NCBI RefSeq assembly: GCF_013760845.1
Contig: NZ_JACDUU010000012.1
Location: 1-52,248 of the forward strand
Direction: 5' to 3'
DNA: 52,248 nucleotides
From: [Anoxybacillus] calidus
Lineage (GTDB): Bacteria > Bacillota > Bacilli > Bacillales > Anoxybacillaceae
Below the pieces are notes generated by a model. That model saw only the letters and a list, made by a program, of their open reading frames with translations, did not search any database and had not been told where the DNA came from. Positions 39,960-50,196 of this stretch are shown in pieces. Position numbers and translations under genes: made by a program. The first letter of the stretch is position 1. Each line of letters starts with the position of its first letter.

Positions 39960-40040
39960 AACAGCCTCCAAAAAGTTGAAACTTTATTAACATTCCTACG
40001 TCTATATATAGTAGATAGAAAATCTTTCTCCATTATAACG

Positions 40041-40070
40041 AAAAAAACAGAGGATAGGGAAATCCTCTGT
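40041..40070 (-). terminator. rpfB terminator
   Basis: ACAGAGGAT/ATCCTCTGT stem with a small loop and a run of seven T on the minus strand, just after the rpfB stop. Confidence 0.88.
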
Positions 40071-40079
40071 CACTTTACA

Positions 40080-41273
40080 TTATTTAATAATTTTTACTTT
40101 AACTCTTTTTCTTCCCCAGTAAAAAGCTGATGATTCCTCTGGGAAAAATACGTCAATTTTATAGCCATGAATCGCTGAACCTGTGTCTGCGGCAATGGCA
40201 TATCCATAACCCTCGACATATACTTTTGAACCAAGCGGAATAATGCTTGGGTCCACTGCGATGACTTTCATATTAGGATTTGAACGCAAATTAATCCCCG
40301 TTCTCGTTCGCCCGGAACAGCCATCACAATAAGCCGTATAAGCCGTTGCTGTAACATAAAATTCCTGCGAAGCTGTTTCTTTGCCGCGCGACACAATTTG
40401 CGGACTGTTTACTTTTGTACCGACAGCGACTATACGATCTTCACTTTGTTTAATCGTTTCCGTTTTCACTAGTTTACGGGAAACTTCTTTTCCGTTTTCT
40501 AAAATAACTTCGTACTGTTTAGATACGAGTCCTTTTTCTCCCGGGTTAATTACTTCCTGTTCTCCTTTTGGCAACTGAGGGTCTTTCTTTGTAACAACTG
40601 CAAAATTAACGGGTTCTTCCACTACATCGGTGACTTTTTCAACTCTTGTAACTTTGACAACAGTATTCTCTTTCACCATCTCATTTACGGATGGCTCAAC
40701 ACGATCTAGTTTATTCAATGTAATTTTCTGTTGTTTTAAAAAGTCAGCGACAGTAGTCGAAGTTGCCCACACTTGTTGTTCTTGACCGCCGACATTCAAT
40801 TTGACTTGGAAAGCCTTATCAAACGTAATGTCCATGTTTTTTTGTATTTTTGCATCCAGCGATGGAGAAACTCGGTCATGTTCATTGATTGTAATTTGCT
40901 GAGTCATAAGCAAATCTCTTACTGTTTTTGCAGTTGTCCATACTTTTTTGGCTGTTCCGTTTACAGTAAGCTTTACAGGTTTACTTGCTTCCCAAACAAT
41001 TTTTAAATCATCAGTAACCGGTGTGTTTTTCGAGGGAAACAAATAATCTTCGGAACGTACCTGAATATTGTGCTCAGCTAGAACGTCAGCTACTGTATCA
41101 GCATGCGTTCGAATTTCTTGTTTTTGCCCATTTAATGTGAGCGTCACGCTCTCTTTTGTTAATTCATATGCGGCAACACCAGTCGTTGTTGAAAAAGCTA
41201 TTAAACTACCAGCCGTTACAGCTAAATTTTTTTTCAATGACCCGGAAAACAGATCTTTCATGTTATTCAACAT
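40080..41273 (-). CDS. rpfB: Secreted cell-wall protein YabE/RpfB-like (DUF348-G5-3D)
   Basis: About 397 residues. N-terminal signal/TM (LAVTAGSLIAFSTTTGVAAY, about 16-36), three DUF348 repeats (about 40-180; each with LTVNG...VWTT...DLL), a G5 domain (about 200-285), and a C-terminal 3D domain (about 305-397) with Asp residues in AVDPSIIPLG, AADTGSAI and KIDVFF. Likely a peptidoglycan lytic enzyme, functionally similar to resuscitation-promoting factors. Start at the ATG at 41273 after AAGGAGG; the upstream frame extension is in the leader. Confidence 0.92.
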   Translation of the reverse strand: MLNNMKDLFSGSLKKNLAVTAGSLIAFSTTTGVAAYELTKESVTLTLNGQKQEIRTHADTVADVLAEHNIQVRSEDYLFPSKNTPVTDDLKIVWEASKPVKLTVNGTAKKVWTTAKTVRDLLMTQQITINEHDRVSPSLDAKIQKNMDITFDKAFQVKLNVGGQEQQVWATSTTVADFLKQQKITLNKLDRVEPSVNEMVKENTVVKVTRVEKVTDVVEEPVNFAVVTKKDPQLPKGEQEVINPGEKGLVSKQYEVILENGKEVSRKLVKTETIKQSEDRIVAVGTKVNSPQIVSRGKETASQEFYVTATAYTAYCDGCSGRTRTGINLRSNPNMKVIAVDPSIIPLGSKVYVEGYGYAIAADTGSAIHGYKIDVFFPEESSAFYWGRKRVKVKIIK

Positions 41274-41374
41274 GATAAAAAACGCCTCCTTTATCTGCAG
41301 AGATTGCATAGAGCTCTCTTTTAGTTGTCAACCTTCCCTTCCTAATTTGAATTTTTACGCTCAACGCACACTCT

Positions 41375-41423
41375 ATTATGCAGAAAATTCTGTTAAAAGG
41401 AAAGGAAGACTTGTCGACAAGTC
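41375..41423 (-). promoter_or_regulatory. rpfB promoter region with palindromes
   Basis: The minus strand has an extended -10, TGCATAAT (CATAAT at 41375-41380), with a weak -35. A palindrome CAGAA-TT-TTCTG abuts the -10, and about 25 bp upstream is a perfect 16-bp palindrome GACTTGTCGACAAGTC (41408-41423). The latter lies within a slightly longer stem followed by a pyrimidine-rich tract and may instead be a terminator for tatD. Confidence 0.45.
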
Positions 41424-41508
41424 TATCCTATGCTTGTTGCTGAAATTGTAGAACTTTTTCTGTTTAAGATTTTGTCAGACAAGCTTCCCAAAAAAGCGAC
41501 ACGTTTTT

Positions 41509-42279
41509 TTATCGAGTGATGCCGAATAATTTTTTTGCATTGTCGGATGTTTTTTGTGCCACTTCTTCAAATGAAATCCCTTTTAGTTCAGCAATCGCTT
41601 CCGCAACATACTTGACGTAACTTGGCTCGTTTCTTTTGCCGCGAAAAGGATGAGGCGTCAAATAAGGACAATCGGTTTCAATTAATAAATGCTCTAACGG
41701 AATTTCCTTTGCTACTTCTTTTGGTTTTTTTGCGTTTTTAAATGTAACTGGGCCACCAAAAGAAATATAAAAATTCATGTCAATACATTGTTTTGCTACT
41801 TCTACGCTGCCGGTGAAACAATGCATAACCCCGCCAACTTCAGCGGCATTTTCTTCTTTTAAAATTTCAATAATGTCCGCTGTCGCCTCACGGTTATGGA
41901 TAATAATTGGCAATTTGACCTTTTTCGCTAAGGCAATTTGCTTACGGAATACTTCTTTTTGCACCTCTTTAGGCGATTTATCCCAATAATAATCCAATCC
42001 CATCTCGCCAAGAGCAACTACTTTCGGGTGTGCTGCAAGCTGCTCAATCATTTGTAAATCTTCTTCGGTCATATCAATGGCATCGACCGGGTGCCAGCCA
42101 ACCGCAGCATAAATAAATGGATATTGTTCCGCTAATTCAATCGCGCGGGAAATCGTCGGCCGGTCAAAACCAACAACAACAATATTAGAAACTCCTTCTT
42201 CAAGAGCACGGTTAATCACTTCTTGCAAATCATCGTTGTATTGTATTGCATTTAAATGAGCATGTGTATCAAATAACAT
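41509..42279 (-). CDS. tatD: TatD family metal-dependent DNase
   Basis: 256 residues, TIM-barrel amidohydrolase-like fold. Metal ligands visible: FDTHAHLN at the start, GEMGLDYYWD, PIIIHNREA, GVMHCFTGS and LIETDCPYLTP. Magnesium-dependent 3'-5' exonuclease activity is known for E. coli TatD; B. subtilis yabD is uncharacterised to my knowledge. Start at the ATG at 42279, 7 nt after AAGGAG. Downstream of metG, separated by repeat copy B. Confidence 0.94.
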   Translation of the reverse strand: MLFDTHAHLNAIQYNDDLQEVINRALEEGVSNIVVVGFDRPTISRAIELAEQYPFIYAAVGWHPVDAIDMTEEDLQMIEQLAAHPKVVALGEMGLDYYWDKSPKEVQKEVFRKQIALAKKVKLPIIIHNREATADIIEILKEENAAEVGGVMHCFTGSVEVAKQCIDMNFYISFGGPVTFKNAKKPKEVAKEIPLEHLLIETDCPYLTPHPFRGKRNEPSYVKYVAEAIAELKGISFEEVAQKTSDNAKKLFGITR

Positions 42280-42381
42280 AACCATACTCCTTCTCCAGTT
42301 TGATGCTAAGTGTAACACATAAAATCATTACATATATCACAGAATCTTAACAATTACATTACAAAACAACAACAAAGAGGT

Positions 42382-42504
42382 GTCGGGGCTGACCCATAAG
42401 TGTCTGACCTCACGTACATTTCACAATATATAGTCCATTTATCCAATGTAATGTCCTATATATTGTGTTGTGAGGTCTGACCATTAAATCTTGAGTCAGC
42501 CTCT
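42382..42504. repeat. Palindromic interspersed repeat, copy B (123 bp)
   Basis: Same family and orientation as copy A. Outer GTCGGGGCTGACCC and GAGTCAGCCTCT, next TGTCTGACCTCACG and GTGAGGTCTGACCA, inner CACAATATATAG and CTATATATTGTG, the last an exact 12-bp pair. Occupies the metG-tatD gap directly after metG. Could fold into a single hairpin and act as a terminator or RNA-stability element. Confidence 0.88.
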
Positions 42505-42524
42505 TCACCTCCTGTATTTAACTG

Positions 42525-44492
<1,968 letters not shown>

Positions 44493-44504
44493 TTAAATTA
44501 GAAG

Positions 44505-44531
44505 AAAAGCCCTCGCCCAAAGGACGAGAGC
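44505..44531 (-). terminator. Terminator-like hairpin in the metG leader
   Basis: Minus strand: GCTCTCGTCC/GGGCGAGGGC stem with a 3-nt loop, followed by TTTTCTTCT, about 30 nt before the metG ATG and downstream of the presumed metG promoter. No T-box (GGTGG-type antiterminator) or SAM-riboswitch motif is visible, so it is either an attenuator of unknown control or a stop for upstream transcripts. Confidence 0.6.
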
Positions 44532-44597
44532 GATTATATTACTATTTTACATATTTTTTTCGTCTTATAAAAACATCTATTTCTCTTATTTTAACAA

Positions 44598-44627
44598 AAT
44601 ATACATAAAAATGATTTCTACTGTCAA
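44598..44627 (-). promoter_or_regulatory. metG promoter
   Basis: TTGACA (44622-44627), 18-bp spacer, TATATT (44598-44603), minus strand, about 125 nt before metG. The divergent abrB promoter is some 250 bp away. Confidence 0.6.
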
Positions 44628-44701
44628 TTTGTTTGTTTTGAGACATAATGATTCATTTTTGTACGAATATTATAAGGGGATGTGTAGAAAAATGCAAAAC
44701 A

Positions 44702-44742
44702 CGTCGAAAATTAGCCGATTTTTGTCGAATTATCACTATAAT
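44702..44742 (+). promoter_or_regulatory. Upstream Spo0A-box cluster with a possible promoter in the metG-abrB gap
   Basis: An exact Spo0A box TTTGTCGAA (44721-44729) and a partial one (CGTCGAAA, 44702-44709) precede TATAAT (44737-44742) by 7 bp. No proper -35 is present. This could be a Spo0A-responsive upstream abrB promoter or an extra binding site; the rest of the 44475-44970 gap is AT-rich without a gene. Confidence 0.45.
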
Positions 44743-44873
44743 ACTTTTATCGATTTGAAAAAAAGATAGAATTGGTATAACAATTTTTATTTAGTGCTTA
44801 ATGAAAAAGCCTTTTATATCAATAGTTTTTGGATACCAATATACATTTTTTTAAAATTTTACATATAAAAGGA

Positions 44874-44934
44874 TTGACGTTTAATGGAAAGATTGATATG
44901 ATTAATCCATGAAGTTTTGTCGAATATTGACGAA
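44874..44934 (+). promoter_or_regulatory. abrB promoter with downstream Spo0A boxes
   Basis: TTGACG (44874-44879), 17 bp, TATGAT (44897-44902). Just downstream are an exact Spo0A box TTTGTCGAA (44916-44924) and TGACGAA (44928-44934), nearly the same as the B. subtilis abrB site where Spo0A~P represses. It is the only clear plus-strand promoter in the window. Confidence 0.9.
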
Positions 44935-44970
44935 AAAAATAACAAATTATCATAGAGAGGAGATTATTAT

Positions 44971-45255
44971 ATGAAATCTACAGGGATTGTTCGTAAAGTT
45001 GACGAATTAGGTCGCGTTGTTATTCCTATTGAATTACGTCGTACATTAGGTATTAATGAAAAAGATGCATTAGAAATTTATGTTGATGATGATCTTATTA
45101 TTTTAAAGAAATATAAACCAAATATGGCATGTCAAGTAACTGGCGAAGTTTCTGATGATAACCTTAAGTTGGCTGACGGCAAAATCATTTTAAGCCGTGA
45201 AGGTGCTGAACAGCTTCTTAAAGAAATTCAAACTCATTTACAATCAACAAAATAA
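44971..45255 (+). CDS. abrB: Transition-state regulator AbrB
   Basis: Represses stationary-phase and sporulation genes during growth, including spoVG. 94 residues: N-terminal swapped-hairpin DNA-binding domain (1 to about 50; KSTGIVRKVDELGRVVIPIELRRTLGI) and a C-terminal tetramerisation domain. AGAGGAGA precedes the ATG. It is the sole plus-strand gene, as in B. subtilis, where abrB faces its neighbours. Spo0A boxes lie between promoter and gene. Confidence 0.98.
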   Translation: MKSTGIVRKVDELGRVVIPIELRRTLGINEKDALEIYVDDDLIILKKYKPNMACQVTGEVSDDNLKLADGKIILSREGAEQLLKEIQTHLQSTK

Positions 45256-45292
45256 AAAAGTTTCTCTAGATTTTTTCTAGAGAAACTTTTTT
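45254..45292. terminator. Bidirectional terminator between abrB and rsmI
   Basis: Stem AGTTTCTCTAGA/TCTAGAGAAACT flanked by A-run and T-run, so it can end abrB on the plus strand and rsmI on the minus strand. It touches both stop codons. Confidence 0.9.
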
Positions 45293-46166
45293 ATTTTCCA
45301 TGATATTCCTGATATACTTCACGCTTAGTCATGTTTCTGTCCCTTGCAGTTTGTTTAATCGCTTCCTTTGACGTTAATTGTTTTTCGTTTATATAATAAT
45401 CCACATGTTCAATGAGCGAAAAGTTTTGCCACCATTCTTCTTTACTTTGACTTTCTTCTCTTGTCCCTTCGACAAGAACACAAAATTCGCCACGAATTTC
45501 GTTTTCTTTTGTCCATTGTAAAATGCTTTCAATATCACCACGAATGAATTCTTCAAATCGTTTTGTTAACTCACGAGATAAAACCGCTCGTCTATTTCCT
45601 AAAACTTCATACATCATTTCCAACGTTTCTTTTAAACGGTGAGGCGCTTCGTAAAAAATCATTGTATCACGAATGTGTACTAACGACTCCAACTGCTTTC
45701 TTTTTTCCTTTTTATTACGATTAAGAAAACCAAAAAAGTAAAAGTGCTCTGTTGGCAATCCAGAAGCAATCAATGCAGTTAATGCAGCATTTGCTCCTGG
45801 AAGAGGAATAACGATACAGTTTGCTCTTATTGCATCGACAACTAGCTCATAGCCAGGGTCAGAAATAGCTGGTATCCCTGCATCGCTTACTAATGCAATC
45901 TGTTTCCCTTCAAGTAACCATTCCATAATTTTTTTTCCGCTCGTCATTTTGTTATGTTCATGATAGCTGACAACTGGCGTTGCAATTTCAAAGTGATTCA
46001 ATAATTTTTTTGTCTGTCTTGTATCTTCTGCTGCAATTACATCAACTTCTTTCAACACGCGCAAAGCACGAAATGTAATATCTTCTAAATTTCCAATTGG
46101 GGTAGGGACAATATAAAGCTTCCCGGTAACGTGATTTTCTTCAAAGCTTTTCTGCTGCGAAAACAT
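45291..46166 (-). CDS. rsmI: 16S rRNA (cytidine1402-2'-O)-methyltransferase
   Basis: SAM-dependent 2'-O methylation of C1402 in the ribosomal P site. 291 residues, tetrapyrrole-methylase fold: LYIVPTPIGNLEDITFRAL near the start, AAEDTRQTKKLL, SDAGIPAISDPGYELV near residue 95, and IFYEAPHRLKETL. The start overlaps yazA by 26 bp. B. subtilis yabC. Confidence 0.95.
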   Translation of the reverse strand: MFSQQKSFEENHVTGKLYIVPTPIGNLEDITFRALRVLKEVDVIAAEDTRQTKKLLNHFEIATPVVSYHEHNKMTSGKKIMEWLLEGKQIALVSDAGIPAISDPGYELVVDAIRANCIVIPLPGANAALTALIASGLPTEHFYFFGFLNRNKKEKRKQLESLVHIRDTMIFYEAPHRLKETLEMMYEVLGNRRAVLSRELTKRFEEFIRGDIESILQWTKENEIRGEFCVLVEGTREESQSKEEWWQNFSLIEHVDYYINEKQLTSKEAIKQTARDRNMTKREVYQEYHGK

Positions 46167-46422
46167 CTTTTTGCTCCTTTTTAATAAATTCTTCCTTTTC
46201 TTTTCGTGATAATTGTTTAAAACGATACTCTGCTTGTAATGCCTCTCGCTTCGTTTGATATTTCCTAGAAAATATTAGCTTTACTGGAGTACGACTTCTT
46301 GTATATTTAGCTCCTTTTCCTTCATTATGCTTGCGAATGCGTGCCGTTAAGTTATTTGTATATCCAGCATAGTAACTACCGTCAGAACATTCAACAATGT
46401 AGAAATAGTAATCATTCTCCAT
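46141..46422 (-). CDS. yazA: GIY-YIG nuclease family protein YazA
   Basis: 93 residues, single GIY-YIG domain of the UPF0213 type: [40 protein letters not shown] (Tyr/Tyr, Arg and Asn active-site-like residues) and [23 protein letters not shown] with its glutamate. Catalytic residues appear intact, but the cellular substrate is unknown. Overlaps both trmN6 and rsmI, one operon. Confidence 0.9.
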   Translation of the reverse strand: MENDYYFYIVECSDGSYYAGYTNNLTARIRKHNEGKGAKYTRSRTPVKLIFSRKYQTKREALQAEYRFKQLSRKEKEEFIKKEQKDVFAAEKL

Positions 46423-47152
46423 AAAGAATTCGCTTTATTTCCTCCGTATATTCATTATTGTCATTATACACAATAAGCGGTGGCAAGACTTTTAAATCCG
46501 GGTTGCCATCTTTTATTCCTTCAATTAAGATCGTATTAGCTTCTCTTCCTAATTTTGGATAGACAAAACGAAGCCGCTTTGGCTCTAATCGATATTGCCG
46601 CATTAATGTAACAATATCAAGCAAACGCCCCGGCCGATGAACAAATGCCGCTTTTCCGCCTTGCTTCAACAATTGGCTGCTAATTCTAATCACATCTTCT
46701 AATGTACAATAAATCTCATGGCGTGCAATGGCCAAATGTTCGTTTTTGTTAATTTCTTCTGCGCTCGGTGTCGGAAAATATGGTGGATTACAAGTTACGA
46801 CATCGTATTTACTATAGCCTAACTGACGAGGTGCATCCTTTATATCTCCGTGAATAATTTCAATTTGTTTTTCAAGATTGTTGTATTCGACACTTCTTTT
46901 TGCCATACTATAAATTCTTTCTTGGATTTCAATACCAATAATATTCCCCTTTGTCCTCTTGCTCAACAACAATGGAATGACTCCATTTCCCGTACATAAA
47001 TCAACGATGTTTCCTTTTTGAATCGGCATATAAGCGAAATTAGCCAACAGTACAGCATCTAGTGAAAAAGCAAATACTGACGGACTTTGAATAATACGCA
47101 AGTCCTCACCTAAAAGATAATCAAGTCGCTCATCATTATACAATTCAACCAT
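46412..47152 (-). CDS. trmN6: tRNA1(Val) (adenine37-N6)-methyltransferase family protein (YabB/TrmN6-like)
   Basis: 246 residues, class I SAM methyltransferase: [16 protein letters not shown] (motif I) near residue 47, GIEIQ, and the N6-adenine catalytic motif VTCNPPYFP near residue 117. C-terminal [20 protein letters not shown] fits the TrmN6/YfiC family. The tRNA target is inferred from the family. Overlaps yazA; upstream is the yabA terminator, so its promoter lies in a short gap. Confidence 0.88.
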   Translation of the reverse strand: MVELYNDERLDYLLGEDLRIIQSPSVFAFSLDAVLLANFAYMPIQKGNIVDLCTGNGVIPLLLSKRTKGNIIGIEIQERIYSMAKRSVEYNNLEKQIEIIHGDIKDAPRQLGYSKYDVVTCNPPYFPTPSAEEINKNEHLAIARHEIYCTLEDVIRISSQLLKQGGKAAFVHRPGRLLDIVTLMRQYRLEPKRLRFVYPKLGREANTILIEGIKDGNPDLKVLPPLIVYNDNNEYTEEIKRILYGE

Positions 47153-47186
47153 TTCCGATAACCTCTCTGCTTAGATTCTCCATTCA

Positions 47187-47219
47187 AGAAAAGAGCCTCT
47201 CCCGCTTTGGAAAGGCTAT
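47187..47219 (-). terminator. Terminator after yabA
   Basis: 9-bp stem AGCCTTTCC/GGGAGAGGCT (one wobble), then CTTTTCTTG on the minus strand. Confidence 0.75.
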
Positions 47220-47227
47220 AGAAACTG

Positions 47228-47596
47228 TTAATTATTTTTATTTAAAAAAGATAAACAAAACAAACAATCTCCTTCTTTTCTTACACTTCCATAGTGAACA
47301 TGACAAATGTGAAATCCTTCTTGATAAAGGCGCGCCAGATTATCGTATCCTTCTCCAATATCTACTTGCTTTTTTTCCTTCTTATTTTTGCTATTTTTTC
47401 CTTTTCTTTTTGATGCCTTCGTTTCTCCCAAAGTTTGTTCAAGCCGACGGCGTAAATGCTCATTTTCAATTTGTAAATGTTGATTCTCCTCAAGCAGCTG
47501 CGCAAGATGTTCTTTCAGCTCACCAAGCTGGCGATACAAATGACTAATTTGTTCTTCCATACTTGCTACCGATTGAAATATCTCTTTCTTATCCAC
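47228..47596 (-). CDS. yabA: Replication initiation control protein YabA
   Basis: Regulates DnaA through contacts with DnaA and DnaN. 122 residues: an N-terminal leucine-rich coiled coil (about 5-60; [23 protein letters not shown]), a lysine-rich linker, and a C-terminal zinc module HICHVHYG...CLFC. I start at GTG 47596, 5 nt after GAGGTGG, giving MDKKEIF as in B. subtilis (MDKKELF). Lies 13 bp after ricT. Confidence 0.93.
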   Translation of the reverse strand: MDKKEIFQSVASMEEQISHLYRQLGELKEHLAQLLEENQHLQIENEHLRRRLEQTLGETKASKRKGKNSKNKKEKKQVDIGEGYDNLARLYQEGFHICHVHYGSVRKEGDCLFCLSFLNKNN

Positions 47597-47609
47597 GTAA
47601 TCCACCTCA

Positions 47610-48437
47610 TTAATCTGTGGCTTGAATCGATAGGACTCCTTCTTTAATTAATTCATCAATTGTGTATTCCACCACACGCTCACGCTCTGTCAATTCCACT
47701 TGTAAAACTCTCTCTAAAATATTCAAACCAACTACTCTTCCAAGCCCATGCGGAGTTTCAATATATTCACCGAGATCTGGAAGCTGTTCTTTCGCAGTTT
47801 CGTACTCATCATTTTCATATTTTAAACAACACATTAACCGACCACAAAGACCAGAAATTTTCGTCGGATTTAAAGATAAATTTTGGTCTTTCGCCATTTT
47901 TATTGATACAGGATCAAAGTCTCCTAAAAATGTAGAACAACAAAGCATTCGTCCGCAAGGGCCAATACCGCCTAACATTTTTGCTTCATCGCGCACACCA
48001 ATTTGCCGTAATTCAATACGAGTACGGAAAATAGCTGCTAAATCTTTAACTAACTCCCTAAAATCAACTCGACCATCAGCCGTGAAATAAAAAATAACTT
48101 TATTGCGGTCAAATGTATATTCTACATCGACAAGCTTCATATCGAGGCCGTGTTCTTCAACCTTTTTTAAACAAATTTCGTATGCTTCTTGAGCTGCTTT
48201 TTTGTTCTCTTCCACAATGAGTTTGTCTTTCGGTTCGGCAATACGAATGACTTTTTTTAATGGCAAAACAACATCATTTTCATCAACTTGCTTTTTATTA
48301 ATAACTACCTTTCCGTACTCAATTCCTCGAACCGTTTCAACAATGACATATTCACCGTTAGGAATCGTTAAATCCCCTGGATCAAAATAATAAATTTTCC
48401 CCGCCTTTTTGAAGCGGACACCGACTACATCATACAA
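47610..48437 (-). CDS. ricT: Y-complex subunit RicT (YaaT), PSP1 domain
   Basis: 275 residues. With RicA and RicF it forms a complex that stimulates mRNA maturation by RNase Y and Spo0A phosphorylation; the complex carries iron-sulfur clusters. The PSP1 domain includes [18 protein letters not shown] and [14 protein letters not shown], with the conserved cysteines present. TTG start at 48437 with GGAGG some 11 nt upstream, overlapping the end of holB. Confidence 0.95.
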   Translation of the reverse strand: MYDVVGVRFKKAGKIYYFDPGDLTIPNGEYVIVETVRGIEYGKVVINKKQVDENDVVLPLKKVIRIAEPKDKLIVEENKKAAQEAYEICLKKVEEHGLDMKLVDVEYTFDRNKVIFYFTADGRVDFRELVKDLAAIFRTRIELRQIGVRDEAKMLGGIGPCGRMLCCSTFLGDFDPVSIKMAKDQNLSLNPTKISGLCGRLMCCLKYENDEYETAKEQLPDLGEYIETPHGLGRVVGLNILERVLQVELTERERVVEYTIDELIKEGVLSIQATD

Positions 48438-48440
48438 ACG

Positions 48441-49436
48441 TCAATCCCCCTCCTGCAATTTTAACACTAATTGCTCCATCAAAAGCTGTGGATTCATATT
48501 TGTATTTAAACGTGCTTTTGCTTGTAAAATTGCCGTCATATTTTCTGCAATCCGCTTCTGTGACAAAGTAAGAGCTAATTGATTTAAATAACTAATCTGG
48601 TCCTTATAAACCACTTTTTCCGTTTCCCCTAATTGAATATATATTAAATCTTTATAAAGATATAATAACAAGTCTAATCCCAAATCTATTTGTTGCTTTT
48701 CCACAAAATGTTGAATCCATTGTTCCTGAACAATAAAAAGGGCTTGCAAATAATTTTTGTGCAACGCTTCATATAATTGTAACACTATTTTTCGGGCTTG
48801 TGCAAACCAATCATCTCGACTTAGTTCGAGAGCATGTTCTCGATTGTTAGTGACATAAGCAGCAAGGAGTGCAAAGTGAGATGGGATATGTTGCTCTTTC
48901 AAATAATCCGCAATGGCGTTTGGTGGCAGTGGTTTGAAAGATAAAACTTGGCATCGAGAAACAATGGTGTTCAACATACGATGATACTGTTCAGTTAATA
49001 GAATAGCCACTGTTTCGGAGTTAGGTTCCTCTAAAAACTTCAATAAGCTATTCGCTGCATTAACCGTCATCCGATCAGCATGTTCAATAATATAAAGCTT
49101 TTTGTTAGATTCGACACCTGTCTTTGAAAACTCTGCTTGTAAAGCTTCGATCTGCGCTTTCTTAATCGATTGACCATCCGGCTCAATAATATGAACATCC
49201 GGATGGTTCCCAGAGTCAATTCTTCGGCAATTGATACAGTCATTGCAAGGCTTATATCCGTTACGATTTATACAAAATAAACTCTTTGCAAATAAAATGC
49301 TGACATCTTTCTTTCCGGTACCGCGTTGTCCTTCAAATAAATAAGCGTGAGCAACCCGTCCTTTTTGAACGATCTTTGCAATCATTTTTAACACCGTAGG
49401 CTGATATTGTTCAAGTTGCTCCCAAACAATAGACAC
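48441..49436 (-). CDS. holB: DNA polymerase III delta' subunit
   Basis: Clamp-loader subunit. About 331 residues. P-loop-like FEGQRGTGKKDVS near residue 37, zinc module CINRNGYKPCNDCINCRR near residue 53, and the SRC motif TIVSRCQVLSF near residue 158. I choose GTG 49436, 8 nt after AAGAGAG; the ATG two codons earlier is too close to that site. In B. subtilis darA and yaaR precede holB; here it follows tmk directly. Confidence 0.93.
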   Translation of the reverse strand: MSIVWEQLEQYQPTVLKMIAKIVQKGRVAHAYLFEGQRGTGKKDVSILFAKSLFCINRNGYKPCNDCINCRRIDSGNHPDVHIIEPDGQSIKKAQIEALQAEFSKTGVESNKKLYIIEHADRMTVNAANSLLKFLEEPNSETVAILLTEQYHRMLNTIVSRCQVLSFKPLPPNAIADYLKEQHIPSHFALLAAYVTNNREHALELSRDDWFAQARKIVLQLYEALHKNYLQALFIVQEQWIQHFVEKQQIDLGLDLLLYLYKDLIYIQLGETEKVVYKDQISYLNQLALTLSQKRIAENMTAILQAKARLNTNMNPQLLMEQLVLKLQEGD

Positions 49437-49507
49437 TCTCATCACTCTCTTATCATTTATTCTTTATTTTAACACGTTTTCATTTGCTCATCATTTTATG
49501 TTTAATG

Positions 49508-49525
49508 GAAGAATCTCTTCTTCCT
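49508..49525 (-). terminator. Weak hairpin after tmk
   Basis: Perfect 7-bp stem GGAAGAA/TTCTTCC with a 4-nt loop just after the tmk stop, followed by ATTAAAC rather than a T-run. Possibly a partial terminator or a processing site in the tmk-holB gap. Confidence 0.4.
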
Positions 49526-49527
49526 AG

Positions 49528-50157
49528 CTAGGATTGAATTCTTTGCATAATAATCTTTACTGTTTCTTCAAATACCTCATTAATAGTTCGATTGGCATCA
49601 ACTTGAATAATTCTATCTTTAAACCGCTTCACTAACTGCAAATACCCTTCACGAACTTTATAATGAAATGAAAAACTTTCCATATCAAGCCGATTGATTT
49701 CGCGCAATTTATTTTTATTAATCCGCTCTAAACCAATTTTTGGATCCAAATCAAAATAAATGGTTAATAAAGGCATGCATCCGCTAATTGCAAACTCATT
49801 AATCGCTAACACCTCGTCTATACCTAATCCCCTTGCAAATCCTTGATAAGCAAGAGAGCTATCAATGAAACGATCACATAAAACAATTTTTCCCTCGTTA
49901 AGCGCTGGTACGACTCTTTCGACTAAATGCTGTCTTCTCGCCGCAGCATAAAGCAGTGCCTCTGTGCGCGCATCCATGCTTTTATGCTCAGGATTTAAAA
50001 TAACAGCCCGGATCTTCTCAGCGATTTCAATTCCTCCCGGTTCGCGAGTTGAAATAACTTCAAAGCCTTGTTCAGTTAAAAATTTCTCTACTAATTGTAT
50101 AATCGTTGTTTTCCCCGCTCCATCCGGTCCTTCAAATGAAAAAAAGTAGCCTGTCAT
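49528..50157 (-). CDS. tmk: Thymidylate kinase
   Basis: Phosphorylates dTMP to dTDP. 209 residues. P-loop [11 protein letters not shown] near residue 8, DR motif [14 protein letters not shown] near residue 93, STREPGG. GGGAG precedes the ATG at 50157. Downstream of yaaO and upstream of holB. Confidence 0.96.
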   Translation of the reverse strand: MTGYFFSFEGPDGAGKTTIIQLVEKFLTEQGFEVISTREPGGIEIAEKIRAVILNPEHKSMDARTEALLYAAARRQHLVERVVPALNEGKIVLCDRFIDSSLAYQGFARGLGIDEVLAINEFAISGCMPLLTIYFDLDPKIGLERINKNKLREINRLDMESFSFHYKVREGYLQLVKRFKDRIIQVDANRTINEVFEETVKIIMQRIQS

Positions 50158-50196
50158 AATTACAAATCTCCCTTCAGCTCTAAACTAACAATACTT

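Noticed and set aside
41068-41451. Plus-strand ORF antisense to the 5' part and leader of rpfB
   Set aside because: B. subtilis has an antisense RNA to yabE, so I considered it, but there is no promoter or ribosome binding site I can support and the protein looks non-coding.
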